Made by a program: the position numbers and the translations under genes
Assembly (NCBI GenBank): GCA_019096065.1
Contig: JAGUCH010000010.1
Location: 62,001 to 126,000 of the forward strand
DNA from: Paracyclopina nana
Taxonomy: Eukaryota > Arthropoda > Copepoda > Cyclopoida > Cyclopettidae
Length of the DNA stretch: 64,000 nucleotides
Direction of reading: 5' to 3'
The notes under the pieces: generated by a model
The model's input: the letters and a program-made list of their open reading frames with translations, nothing else
Told to the model about the DNA's origin: nothing
Database searches by the model: none
Shown: piece by piece, positions 54,990 to 64,000 of the stretch
Layout of the letters: the number at the start of each line of letters is the position of its first letter
How positions within the stretch are numbered: the stretch's first letter is position 1

Positions 54990-55790
54990 AATTAATTTTT
55001 AGTTTTTAGCATAAGTTAGTCAGATTTCAGCCAACATCAATCTATTTTCAGTCAAAGCTTAGTCTGCATGTGGTCGAAATTATGTCAGTTTTCAGTCCAA
55101 ATCATTGAATTTTCTGTCAAAATCAGCCAGTTTTCAGTCAAAATAAGTAAGTTTTCATGGAAAAATATAGGTCAGTTTTCATTTAAAAATATGTCAGTTT
55201 TCAGTCAATTTTCAGTCATAATAAGTCCGTTTTCAGTCAAAATCAGTCAGTTTTCATTAAAATACATGTCTATTTCAGTCAAAATAAGTCCGTTTTCAGT
55301 CAAAATCAGTCAGATTTCAGTCAAAATCAGACAGTTTTTGGTCAAAATCAGTCAGTTTTCATTAAAAAATTAGTCAGTTTTCATCAAAAATAAGTCGGTT
55401 TTCAGTCAGTTTTCAGTCAATTTTCAGTCAGTTTTCAGTCAAAATACGTCAGTTTTTAGTCAAAATCAATCAGTTTTCATTAAAAAATTAGTCAGTTTTC
55501 ATCAAAAATAAGTCGGTTTTCAGTCAGTTTTCAGTCAATTTTCAGTCAGTTTTCAGTCAAAATACGTCAGTTTTCAGTCAAAATCAGTCCGATTTTATTT
55601 AAAAACTAGTCAGTTTTCATTAAAAATATGTCAGTTTTTGTTGAAATACATGTCAGTTTTCATTAAAAATATGTCAGTTTTCATAAAAAATAAGTCAGTT
55701 TTCTTTAAACAATAAGTTAGTTTCCATTAAAAATAAGTCAGTTTTCAGTCAAAATTAGTCTGATTTCATTAAAAAATTAAGTCAGTTTTC
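54990..55790. repeat. AAAATCAGTCAGTTTTCAGTC array
   Basis: About 40 units of 10-21 bp (CAGTTTTCAGTCAAAAT). A ~120-bp block (TTAGTCAGTTTTCATCAAAA, then GTCGGTTTTCAGTCAG) is duplicated in tandem at about 55368-55600. Confidence 0.9.
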
Positions 55791-57925
55791 AGTCTTTTCC
55801 ACTTCTTAAAAAAGGAATGGACCCATTTAAAAAAGCATGAAAAAAAATTCCAATATTTCTTCCCATATTCACTTAGCCAAAGTCAGTGTGGAAAAAGCAT
55901 AATTATTGGTTCCTTTGAGCGATTTTTCTGGCTGTGCTTAATGGAGTTTTGATCGCACTTGTCAACTCCAGTGTGATACTTTTATGCAATCATTTTCAGC
56001 TTTCAGTGTGTGATCATCAGAGAGCACCAGCAGCTCAATATTCGGTTTCTGGCGTTGACAGGACTTTGATTGCAATTCCCTCTTTCATCTTCATTCACAT
56101 TTTCCATTTAGCCAAATCATCACTTGTCCAAAACAGCCTCATTTTCCCGCCAAAAAGGATTAACAACGATATTTTTTTAAGTTAAAAAGTTAAGTCATTA
56201 TTTTACTAAGACGCTCTTTTTAAGTTAAAGTTACTTTATGTTAGACATCGTCCATGATTTAGCTTAGACACCTTTTCGCTAAGTTGGATTTATTTTCTCA
56301 GTCTAGACGATTTAATTTAGACACCCTATGATGGTATTTTTAGCTTAGACGCTTTTTATCTGATTTGACAATAATGCGTCAGTTTAAAGTTTTGATTGGA
56401 CAATGCGTATATTTTGTATTATAGATGAACAGCGCATAAAGACAAAAGGGCGACAGATGTTTTGCTCATATTTCGATACCGATCACCAAAAAGTAGTTTC
56501 ATGTTTCATTTTAAAAAATAAAAAAAAAATATAAATTCCTTTTTTTAATTACTTTTTTATAATGAAATAATCTCCGTTTCAATCATTTTTAAGAAAACAA
56601 ATCGGGGTGTTTTGACCCTGTTTCATTTGACGCACAATTTAAAGGAAAGGAACTGAATGGGAAACCGGGAAAATGTCTGGAAATCTCATTCCAGATTTTT
56701 TTCAAAATCAAATGTGGGCATTTGGAATTGAATGATTTTTCAGGGAAATTGCCGCGTTCATGTGTGTGTGGTCTACAAAATTCCTTTCGCATGTAATAAT
56801 TATGTTATTTTGACTGAGCCCTGTGAGAAAGTAATTAGGCATTTTGAAATTTTTGGCAGGCCAATTTAGCATCCCATTTTGGCACTTTCTCACGGCCAAC
56901 TGAGCGAGAAACTCTTTTGCTTCTGGCAACTACCTAAAACTACTTAGAGTCCCGTTCACCTACTCTGATTTACATAAAAATCATATTTTCAAATAAAAAT
57001 GGAAATAACATATGAAAAGTACATTTCTTTTTTCACATTTTATGAAAAAATTAAACTTTTTTAAGCTTATCAAAAAAATCTTAACTTAATTTACCTTTTT
57101 TGGCTTATTTTAAATTTGCTTAGAACATATTATTTAATATATTTTTTAGCCGAATTTTCGCTATAATAATCCAAAATACTGTTATTATACCTGATTTAGC
57201 CATTTTTGTTAGTATAGTCATGCCAAAAAATGTAATAAAAATATATTTTTAGCAAATTTGAAATTAGCCAAAAAGGGCAAATTATACAAGACACTTTAAA
57301 AAAACGCAATTATTCAGTAAAATGTGCAAAAAAGAAATGTAATTTACGTTTTAATTATTTTTATGTGTTTTAAAGTAAAAAAAATAGATATTTTTTTCAA
57401 ATTCAATTTTTTTTTTCAACACATGAACGGGGCATGAAAATGAGGCAAAGCATGCGTTTTCCCAACACAAAAATTCAACGTGTGGTCTCAAAATAGCAAT
57501 AATAATAATATTGTCATTCCGGTTAGCACAGTGGGGCACTTTTCAATCCTTCCTTTGAAAAATGTCATCTCATAATCCGCGAAATGAAAACACGTCAAAT
57601 CGATGAAAAGTGTGCTCAAATGAGCGGGAAATTGAAAAATGATTATTTTGGGTCTAAGCTTCTTCTTTCTTTTTCTTCATTATTTGCAATCATTTTTGAC
57701 GATAACTCAAGACGGGTTCATCTAATTTGCATAGTTTAACAACATTCCAGCCCTGATTGCCTCGCATTCCTTGGTCATGTTACTCCCAGCTCTTGACTTC
57801 CGAAAACACATCTCCCACATTTACACACTGGGGCATTGACCGAAAAAACCCTACTGGCTGCAAAACAGGAAAAATTCAATTTTGAGGCAATTTGGAATAG
57901 TTTTGAACTACATTCAGGTCACTAT
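55791..57925. other. Long AT-rich spacer
   Basis: No supported gene. It contains an exon-like scrap 56007-56069 after TTTCAG, a CACAGTGGGGC at 57527, and ATAGATGAACAGCGCATAAA near 56423, a word related to the ends of the element at 59.6 kb. Confidence 0.4.
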
Positions 57926-57939
57926 AAGTGCAGATTGCA

Positions 57940-58380
57940 TCAAGTTTGAGTCAAGTTTTGAGTCAATTTTTGAGTCAAGTTTGAGTCAAGTTTGAGTCAA
58001 GTTTGAGTCAAGTTTGAGTCAAGTTTGAGTCAAGTTTGAGTCAAGTTTGAGTCAAGTTTGAGTCAAGTTTGAGTCAAGTTTGAGTCAAGTTTGAGTCAAG
58101 TTTGAGTCAAGTTTGAGTCAAGTTTGAGTCAAGTTTGAGTCAATTTTGAGTCAAGTTTGAGTCAAGTTTGAGTCAAGTTTGAGTCAAGTTTGAGTCAAGT
58201 TTGAGTCAAGTTTGAGTCAAGTTTGAGTCAAGTTTGAGTCAAGTTTGAGTCAAGTTTGAGTCAAGTTTGAGTCAAGTTTGAGTCAAGTTTGAGTCAAGTT
58301 TGAGTCAAGTTTGAGTCAAGTTTGAGTCAAGTTTGAGTCAAGTTTGAGTCAAGTTTGAGTCAAGTTTGAGTCAAGTTGAG
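57940..58380. repeat. GTTTGAGTCAA 11-bp satellite, ~38 copies
   Basis: Nearly perfect 11-bp unit (AAGTTTGAGTC), with only about two variant copies. Every unit contains TGAGTCA. The array lies between CACACTGGGGC (57824) and its inverse (59037-59047). Confidence 0.95.
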
Positions 58381-58860
58381 GTCAAGGCTGAGTCAATTTT
58401 ATGTTCAGTTTGAGTCTTGTTTATGTAAAGTTCAAGTCGAGTTTATCTTTCGTTTGAGTCAATTTTACATTGAGTTTAAGTCAATTTTACATTAAGTTTA
58501 AGTCAATTTTACTTTTAGGCTGAGTCAAGTTTATGTCAAGTTTTAGTCAAGCTTACATTGAGTTTAAGTCAAGCTTACATTAAGTTTAAGTCAAGCTTAC
58601 ATTAAGTTTAAGTCAAGCTTACATTAAGTTTAAATCAAGTTTACATTAAGTTTAAGTCAATTTTACTTTAAGACTGAGTCATGTTTGCATCAACTTTTAG
58701 TCAAGTTTACATTAAGTTGAAGTCAATTTCACATCAAGATTAAGTCAAGTGTTCATCGAGATTAAGTCAAGCTTACATTTAGTTGGAGTCTAGTTTACGT
58801 TGAGTTTAAGTCCGGTATAAGTCAAGGTTGAGTCAACTCAAAGTCAGGTTCAGGTTTCAA
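58381..58860. repeat. AAGTTTAAGTCAAGCTTACATT array (degenerate continuation)
   Basis: 20-22 bp units (TTACATTAAGTTTAAGTCAA) diverging from the 11-bp satellite before it; a best-conserved block lies at 58550-58660. Confidence 0.85.
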
Positions 58861-59228
58861 GTTAAGGCAAATTTTTGGCGCTTTTTAGTCCATTTTTAGA
58901 TGCAGCTTTGACTCTAGAATTGAGTTAAGTCTGTTTTCGTCAATGTCAAGCCAATTTTAACCAAGTTCGAGTCAAGCAGATATTTGTGAGCTCAATTGAG
59001 TTTTGGATCGATAATGGGAGTTTTTCTAGGGCTGCGGCCCCAGTGTGCCAAGCTCCATCACGCTTCAATGCCAAATCAGTCAAAAATCCGGGAAAATTAA
59101 GAACACGCCCCATTTCGCTTTGTTTACTTTCATGCTTCACACAAGCTTTGTGTCCTGCTCAGAAATATTGGCCGAAAATCGCTTTTTTCCATTTCGGACT
59201 TTTTTTTCGGAACTAATACTTAAAAAGA
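58861..59228. other. Unassigned island
   Basis: Moderately complex sequence with overlapping short frames; includes GCCCCAGTGTG at 59037. No gene asserted. Confidence 0.3.
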
Positions 59229-59600
59229 AAACTTACATCTAAGTCCGACTTTGTTTAGTCGAAACATATCAATTAAGTCCGATTTTTTATTGACGGAAAA
59301 AATGTTAATTAAGTCCGATTTTTTATTGACGGAAAAATGTTATTAAGTCCGATTTTTAATTGACGGAAAATTGCAATTTAGGTCCGACTTGGTTTTGTCC
59401 GAAAAACTGTAACTTAAGTCCGACTTTGTTTACGCTTAAAAAATGTGATTTAAGTCCGACTTTATTTTGTCAGAAAAACTGTTATTTAAGTCTGACTTAC
59501 TGTACTTTAAGTCCGAAAATAACGGTTTTTAGGCTACACTTGCTTAAATGTAACGGTTTTTTCCGTTAAGTCCTATTTTTTGGCGGACTTTGTTTCTTGA
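59229..59600. repeat. TTAAGTCCGACTTTGTTT array
   Basis: About 10 units of roughly 30-45 bp: AAGTCCGATTTTTTATTGAC, then GGAAAAATGT. Confidence 0.8.
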
Positions 59601-59631
59601 GTCCGTCTGTCATATAGTTCTTTTTAACTTT

Positions 59632-60131
59632 AAGTTCTTAAAAAGTAAACAGCCGAAAATTTGCTTTTAGAAATTCAACATCAATTTCGATGCATTCATA
59701 GATGAACGTCACATAAAAATAGCTCAATCCATGTTTTGTTGTAGGCACGCGCGTGAAATTCGCAGGGCATTAAAAAGCGGCCATCAATTCTCGTCAAATC
59801 AGAAAATCGTTACAATCAGCTGTGAAAATCTCGCCTTTAACTTTCCCCTGGGACTTTGGGAAAGCAAAAATCACCATAGGAAAACGGAAATGGGAAAGCA
59901 GAATACAAATCTTGATAACAAATTCCATTCCGAAATTTTCCTTTTGATTTCATTTGATGAACTTGACTGCTGTTAAAAAAATTGAAAAATAGGCAAAAAA
60001 ACCAAAAACGACAAAAGTCAACAACAAAAGATTGATTGAGCTATTTTTATGTGACGTTCATCTATGAATGCATCGAAATTGATGTTGAATTTCTAAATAC
60101 AAATTTTCGGCTGTTTACTTTTTAAGAACTT
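59632..60131. mobile_element. Young ~500-bp fold-back element, 98-bp arms 98 % identical, TTAA-flanked
   Basis: Left arm 59632-59729 and right arm 60034-60131 are reverse complements at 96 of 98 positions without gaps. TTAA occurs at 59630-59633 and 60131-60134, suggesting a TTAA target as for piggyBac-type elements, with one base of asymmetry at the ends. The 304-bp interior has an 81-codon frame without recognisable domain. Near-identity of the arms indicates recent insertion or ongoing arm conversion. Confidence 0.85.
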
Positions 60132-60164
60132 TAAGTTGAGACCCTAGCCTTAAAAATTGGCTTA

Positions 60165-61035
60165 AAGTCGAGAAACGGCAAAATATCGCTAAAAATGGCA
60201 AAAATTCGTGAAACGGCAAAAGTGTAAAAAATTAGTATTGAAACGGCAAAAACGTAGAAAGCCGTAGAATTGCCACATAAGGCTTAAAACGGCAAAAATG
60301 GCAAAATTAAGAAATGGCAAAAATGCAAAAAAGCCGAAAAAAGGCAAACAGCCAAATAATGGCAAAAATTGAGGAAAAGCCAAAAAATGGCAAAATTGAG
60401 AAAAGGCAAAAAAGGCAAAAATTGCAAAATAAGCCTAAAGAAAAATGGAAAAACAAAAAAATGGAAAAAAATGAAGAAAAGCCAAAAAAAAAAATATGGC
60501 AAAATTGAGAAAAGCAAAAAAAAAAGGCAAAAATTGCAAAATAAGCCTAAAGAAAAATAGCAAAACTAAGCAATGGCAAAAATTGAAGAAAACCCAAAAA
60601 TTGCAAAATTGAAAAAAGGAAAAAAATGGCAGCAATGGCAAAAAAGCCTAAAGAAAAATGGCAAAGCTAAGCAATGGCGAAAATAGAAGAAAAGCGAAAA
60701 AAGCCTATAAGAAAAATGGCAAAACTAAGAAACGGCAAAAAATGAGGAAAAAAAAAAAATAAAAAAAAAGAAAAAAGGCAAAAAATGGCAAAAACGGCAA
60801 AAAAGCCTAAAGAAAAATGGCAAAGCTAAGAAATGGCAAAAATTGAAGAAAACCCAAAAAAAAAAAAAAAAAAATAGCAAAATTGAGAAAAGGCAAAATT
60901 GCAAAAATAAGCCCTAAAGAAAATGGCAAAACTAAGCAGTGGCGAAAATGTGGGAAGAAGCCTTAAAAATATGGCTGAAATGTAAAAAATTAGCTTAAAA
61001 ACGGCAAAGATATTGAAAAAGGCAAAAATTCCGAG
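60165..61035. repeat. AAAATGGCAAAAATTGAGAAAAGG array
   Basis: Purine-rich strand with units of 10-12 bp (GGCAAAAAT) and a longer pattern of GCCTAAAGAAAAATGGCAAA about every 80-120 bp. Strong strand asymmetry (few pyrimidines on +) could favour triplex or R-loop structures. It yields spurious Lys-rich and Phe-rich frames. Confidence 0.88.
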
Positions 61036-61730
61036 TCCGAGTTTGCATTGATTTTTCAAGGTTAAGATTTGTCAAAGTGGCAATCATTCAGTTTTATGCG
61101 CCGAGGGATCGAATTTTTGGGCACGAGCTCAGCGAAGAGGAAAAGGAGGGCAGGTGAACCGGATCCGATTTCGCGTCTTTTTTCTCGCGGCGAAATGTAC
61201 ATTTTATTCTAGAGTTGTAGCATATAGAACATGTGGTCTATTTGGCAGATTTCAAAAGTGTTTTGAGTGGTGTATCGATTTCAGAGAGCCGCAAAATAAA
61301 TGGGGATTTAGCCAGCCAACCGATTAATATGAAAATTTGCCACCAAAAATGTGATTATAAGCGAGTTTCATGACCTCGCTACGGCTCGGCAGTGAAACTT
61401 TCACTTGGATGTCGGATGTTTACTTCAAATATTTCATTGTTTATGAGCCAAACAATTATATACATTTTTTGGTGTGAGTTAAGTCAGCGGCCCTCGCTAC
61501 GGCTCGGGTATGAAAAATTTCCCTCGGCTAATAACAGGGTTTTTTTTGGCTTTTTTTGGTGCCAAAATGTGTGGCATCCTTGTAGGAAGTTGCCACTTTG
61601 ATCTTCTAATTATGACTTGACAAGCAAATTGGCCTTTTTTAGACGTGAAACAAGATTTTTCTTGTTTTGTCAATGAAGTTTCATGTAAATAAAAATAATT
61701 TTTTGTTACACTGCTATTTTGATTTTCAGT
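61036..61730. other. Island with CTCGCTACGGCTCGG repeats
   Basis: CCTCGCTACGGCTCGG occurs near 61374 and 61492, matching the ends of the element at 36.36 kb. GGGCAGGTGAACCGG at about 61149 also occurs at about 53325. No gene. Confidence 0.35.
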
Positions 61731-61734
61731 AACT

Positions 61735-62330
61735 TTTAAAGTCATTTTAAAGTCACTCTCAATTGACTTTTTAAGTTGGTTTAAAAGTCACTTTTATGTC
61801 AAGTTCAATCTCATTTCACTTTTAAGAGCGTTAAGCTACGGTTTAGTCATATTAAGTCAGTTTTAAGTCATTTTTAATCATCTTTTTAGTTTTTGAAAGT
61901 TCCTTGCTGGTCACTTTTATTAAGCTATTTTCTTCATTTATTATATCTCATTTTTATCACTTTTTAAACTCTTTTAAATCACTATTTAATCATTTTAAGT
62001 CTATTTCAAATCATTTTTAATCATTTTAAGTTAATTTCAAGTCATTTTTAATTTGTTTAATCAATTTTAACTAACTTTTTAATCATTTTACATTACTTTC
62101 AAGTTATTTTTACTTACTATAATTACTTTTAAATAACTTTTTAATCATTTTAAGTCACGCTTCATACAACTTTTTAAAAGTTTTTCAGTCATTTTAAGTC
62201 ACTTCAATGTTCAGTCACTTTTAAGACGTTTTCAGTCGTTTTTCAGTCATTTTCAGTCGTTTTTCAGTCATTTTCAGTCGTTTTTCAGTCATTTTCAGTC
62301 GTTTTTCAGTCATTTTGAACTTGCTTGAGT
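61735..62330. repeat. AAGTCATTTTTAATCATTTT array
   Basis: Loose 10-20 bp units, then a regular run of CAGTCATTTTCAGTCGTTTT at 62230-62320. Confidence 0.8.
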
Positions 62331-62780
62331 CAATTACAAAACAATCTTATTTCATTTCAGTCCTTTTTCAGCATTTCTTTAAGGCAATTTTTCACGACTT
62401 TTCATTGCCTTTAAAGAATGCCTCACCTCCCGTAAGTCCTAATTATGACCTTACTTTGTCACTTTGTTATGACTTTTAAGTTACTTTTAAATCACTTTTT
62501 ATTCAACTTTTTTTTGTCATTGTTAAGTCATTTCTCAGTCATATTTAAGTCACTTTTCAGTCAAAGTTCAGTCTCTTGTTAGACGTTTTCCAGTCATTTT
62601 CAGTCCTTTTTCAGTCATTTTCTGTCGCTCTAAGTCATTTTCAACTTGCTTGAGTCAATTACAAAACAGTCTTATTTCATTTCAGTCCATTTTCAGCATC
62701 ATTTTATGGCAATTTTTCACAACTTTTCACCGCCTTTAAAGAATGCCTTACCTCCCGTAAGTCCTAATTATGACTGACAA
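62331..62780. repeat. Duplicated ~140-bp block (62328-62455 and 62643-62775)
   Basis: Both copies contain CTTGCTTGAGTCAATTACAA, CTTATTTCATTTCAGTCC, GGCAATTTTTCAC, CTTTAAAGAATGCC and CCTCCCGTAAGTCCTAATTA; about 90 % identical, separated by about 315 bp. Direct orientation. Confidence 0.85.
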
Positions 62781-62893
62781 GCAATTTGAGCTTTCGTCGG
62801 GGTTTGACGTCGACAAGTCTGGCTGCGGTTTTTTATAGGCTTCATTTCGTATCCTGTCTTCTTCAGCTTTTGCCCCTAAGCACTATTTTTCAG

Positions 62894-63027
62894 CAAGTTG
62901 ACTACTGCAGATGTTGTCGATGTGGTGGGAACTCGTCAATTGTTTTTCCTCATCTTGGAAACTCTTCGCAGTTATTCAAATGACACACATTCAGTCTATT
63001 CCACTTTTTCCATCTCTGCTTTTCAAG
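62894..63027 (+). other. Single internal exon candidate
   Basis: Preceded by CACTATTTTTCAG and followed by CAAG|GTCAGC. The frame reads about 44 residues without stop (TTADVVDVVGTRQLFFLILE, then a Ser/Thr-rich end). It sits in a small non-repetitive island between arrays, as real exons do elsewhere in this window. No domain is recognised and no partner exon found; a gene could continue beyond 64 kb. Confidence 0.25.
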
Positions 63028-63039
63028 GTCAGCTCTTTT

Positions 63040-63790
63040 ACTACCTCCATTTTTCAGTCGGCTTTAAGTTAATTTTCAGTATTCTGTTTTTGAAGTCATT
63101 AATAAGTCATTTATATGTCATTTATAAGTCATTTATAAGTCTGTTTTTAGCCAGTTTTTGGTAAGTTTCAGTTTGTTTTAGACAGTTTTTGGTCAGTTAG
63201 AAATCAGCTTTGCGTCATGTCAGTTATATTCAGTTTTCAGTCAGTTTTCAGTCAATTTTAAGTCAGTTTTATGTCAGTATAACATTAGCTTTCGGTCAGC
63301 TTTAAATCCGTTTTAAGTCACAATTTCAAGCCAGCTTTTGTAAGTTTCTGTGAGTTTTTGTCAGTTTGAGTCAGTTTTCAGTAAGTTTTTAATCAGTTTA
63401 AAGTATGTTTTTAGACAGCTTCTAATGCATTTTAAGTCAGTTTCAGTCAGTTTAAAATCTTTTTTAGTCCATTTCAGTTAAGTCAGTTTCAGTCGGTTTT
63501 TAGTCAAGTCATTTTTAATACTTTTCACTCTGCGTCTTTTTTTATTGACTTCAGTCATTTTTACATTTTTGAGTGTTACATCAATTTGTAAGTCAGCATC
63601 AAGTCATTTTTTAAGTCGGTTCTAAGTGAGTTTTCAGCCAGTTTCAAATCAGTGTTACGTCAATTTAAAGTCAGTTTTTAGCCAATATAAAGTCAATTTA
63701 AGGACAGTTTTTAGTCAGTTTTAAGCCAGTTTTAAGCCAGTTTTAAGCTAGTTTAAGTCAGATTTAAGTCAGTTTCAATCAGTGTTGTCA
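63040..63790. repeat. AGTCAGTTTTAAGTCAGTTT array
   Basis: Degenerate 10-13 bp units (TTTTAAGTCAG) with frequent CAGTTTTCAGT variants. Confidence 0.85.
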
Positions 63791-64000
63791 TTCTGTCATA
63801 TTTATTGAATTTTATTTAATCTATCAGTTTCATAATTTTACAAGCTTGGAGTAAAATCTTTTTTCTTTCTCTTCTTGAGGATTTATTGCGTGATCCACAA
63901 AATGATTGGCCTGGAAAAAAAGGGGGATAATAATCATCAAGGTCCCAAATTACCCAAAAGTAAAGAGAGCCGCCTTTGCATCGGCTCAAGAAGATTCTAC
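63791..64000. other. Window edge, unassigned
   Basis: Non-array sequence at the right border; too short to interpret. Confidence 0.4.

Noticed and set aside
56007-56069. Short exon-like piece ending in TGA after TTTCAG
   Set aside because: Only about 20 codons, no partner exon and no poly(A) signal nearby.
57940-58380. CRISPR-like array
   Set aside because: Direct 11-bp tandem units without spacers in a spliced eukaryotic genome; it is a satellite.
1-64000. tRNA, rRNA or snRNA genes and retrotransposon or transposase coding regions
   Set aside because: Looked for box A/B-like words, reverse transcriptase and DDE-type motifs in the larger frames; none convincing.

Overview
This is eukaryotic, animal DNA. 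It carries spliced genes with GT-AG introns, AATAAA poly(A) signals, a rhodopsin-class seven-helix receptor and two LIM-homeodomain transcription factors. Nothing prokaryotic or viral was recognised. The phylum cannot be fixed from the window. An invertebrate bilaterian is the natural reading: the Lhx1/5 gene is short, and introns and spacers are filled with local, private short-period repeats. Larvacean or other tunicate affinity is only a guess.

Layout, all convincing genes on the + strand. (1) 1-2.8 kb: repeat array and spacer. (2) 2817-7115: four coding exons of a 514-residue class A GPCR, with poly(A) signal at 7212. (3) 7.2-12.1 kb: AT-rich spacer, possible upstream regulatory DNA of the next gene. 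(4) 12155-22933: Lhx1/5 (lim-1/lin-11/mec-3 class) in six exons; introns of about 1-5 kb are filled with arrays, and the last intron is only 57 bp. (5) 23-26.6 kb: arrays and a large inverted repeat. (6) 26649-27746: a compact, intronless, GC-rich second LIM-homeodomain gene with a TATA box, an initiator and a poly(A) signal. (7) 27.7-34.4 kb: arrays plus weak exon candidates, the best being 32475-32593 joined to 34060-34260. (8) 34.5-64 kb: almost entirely arrays, minisatellites and inverted-repeat elements, with a few low-confidence exon candidates and one CpG/E2F/YY1-rich patch near 48.3-48.7 kb.

The most notable signal is a pair of short DNA transposons in Lhx1/5 (15071-15695 and 16268-16723). 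Both begin and end with CACAGTG, which is identical to the V(D)J recombination-signal heptamer and typical of Transib/RAG-type ends. They have 36- and 40-bp imperfect terminal inverted repeats and exact 5-bp target duplications (CAATG; CATTG, its reverse complement). The first sits inside the linker coding exon. Removing the element and one target copy in silico restores an open exon ending in CAG|GT, in the phase needed by the homeobox exon. The insertion is therefore either a disruptive allele or a newly forming, transposon-derived intron or exon.

The second theme is genome texture. More than 30 arrays with 10-25 bp units, many built on TGAGTCA/TGACTCA, TTAAGTC or TCAAATTTGA cores, occupy introns and spacers. 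Several fold-back elements have long inverted arms (for example 96 of 98 identical at 59632-60131). At least one array family (AAGCTAAGCAAGGC) flanks both copies of a dispersed element, which suggests that arrays grow out of transposon ends.
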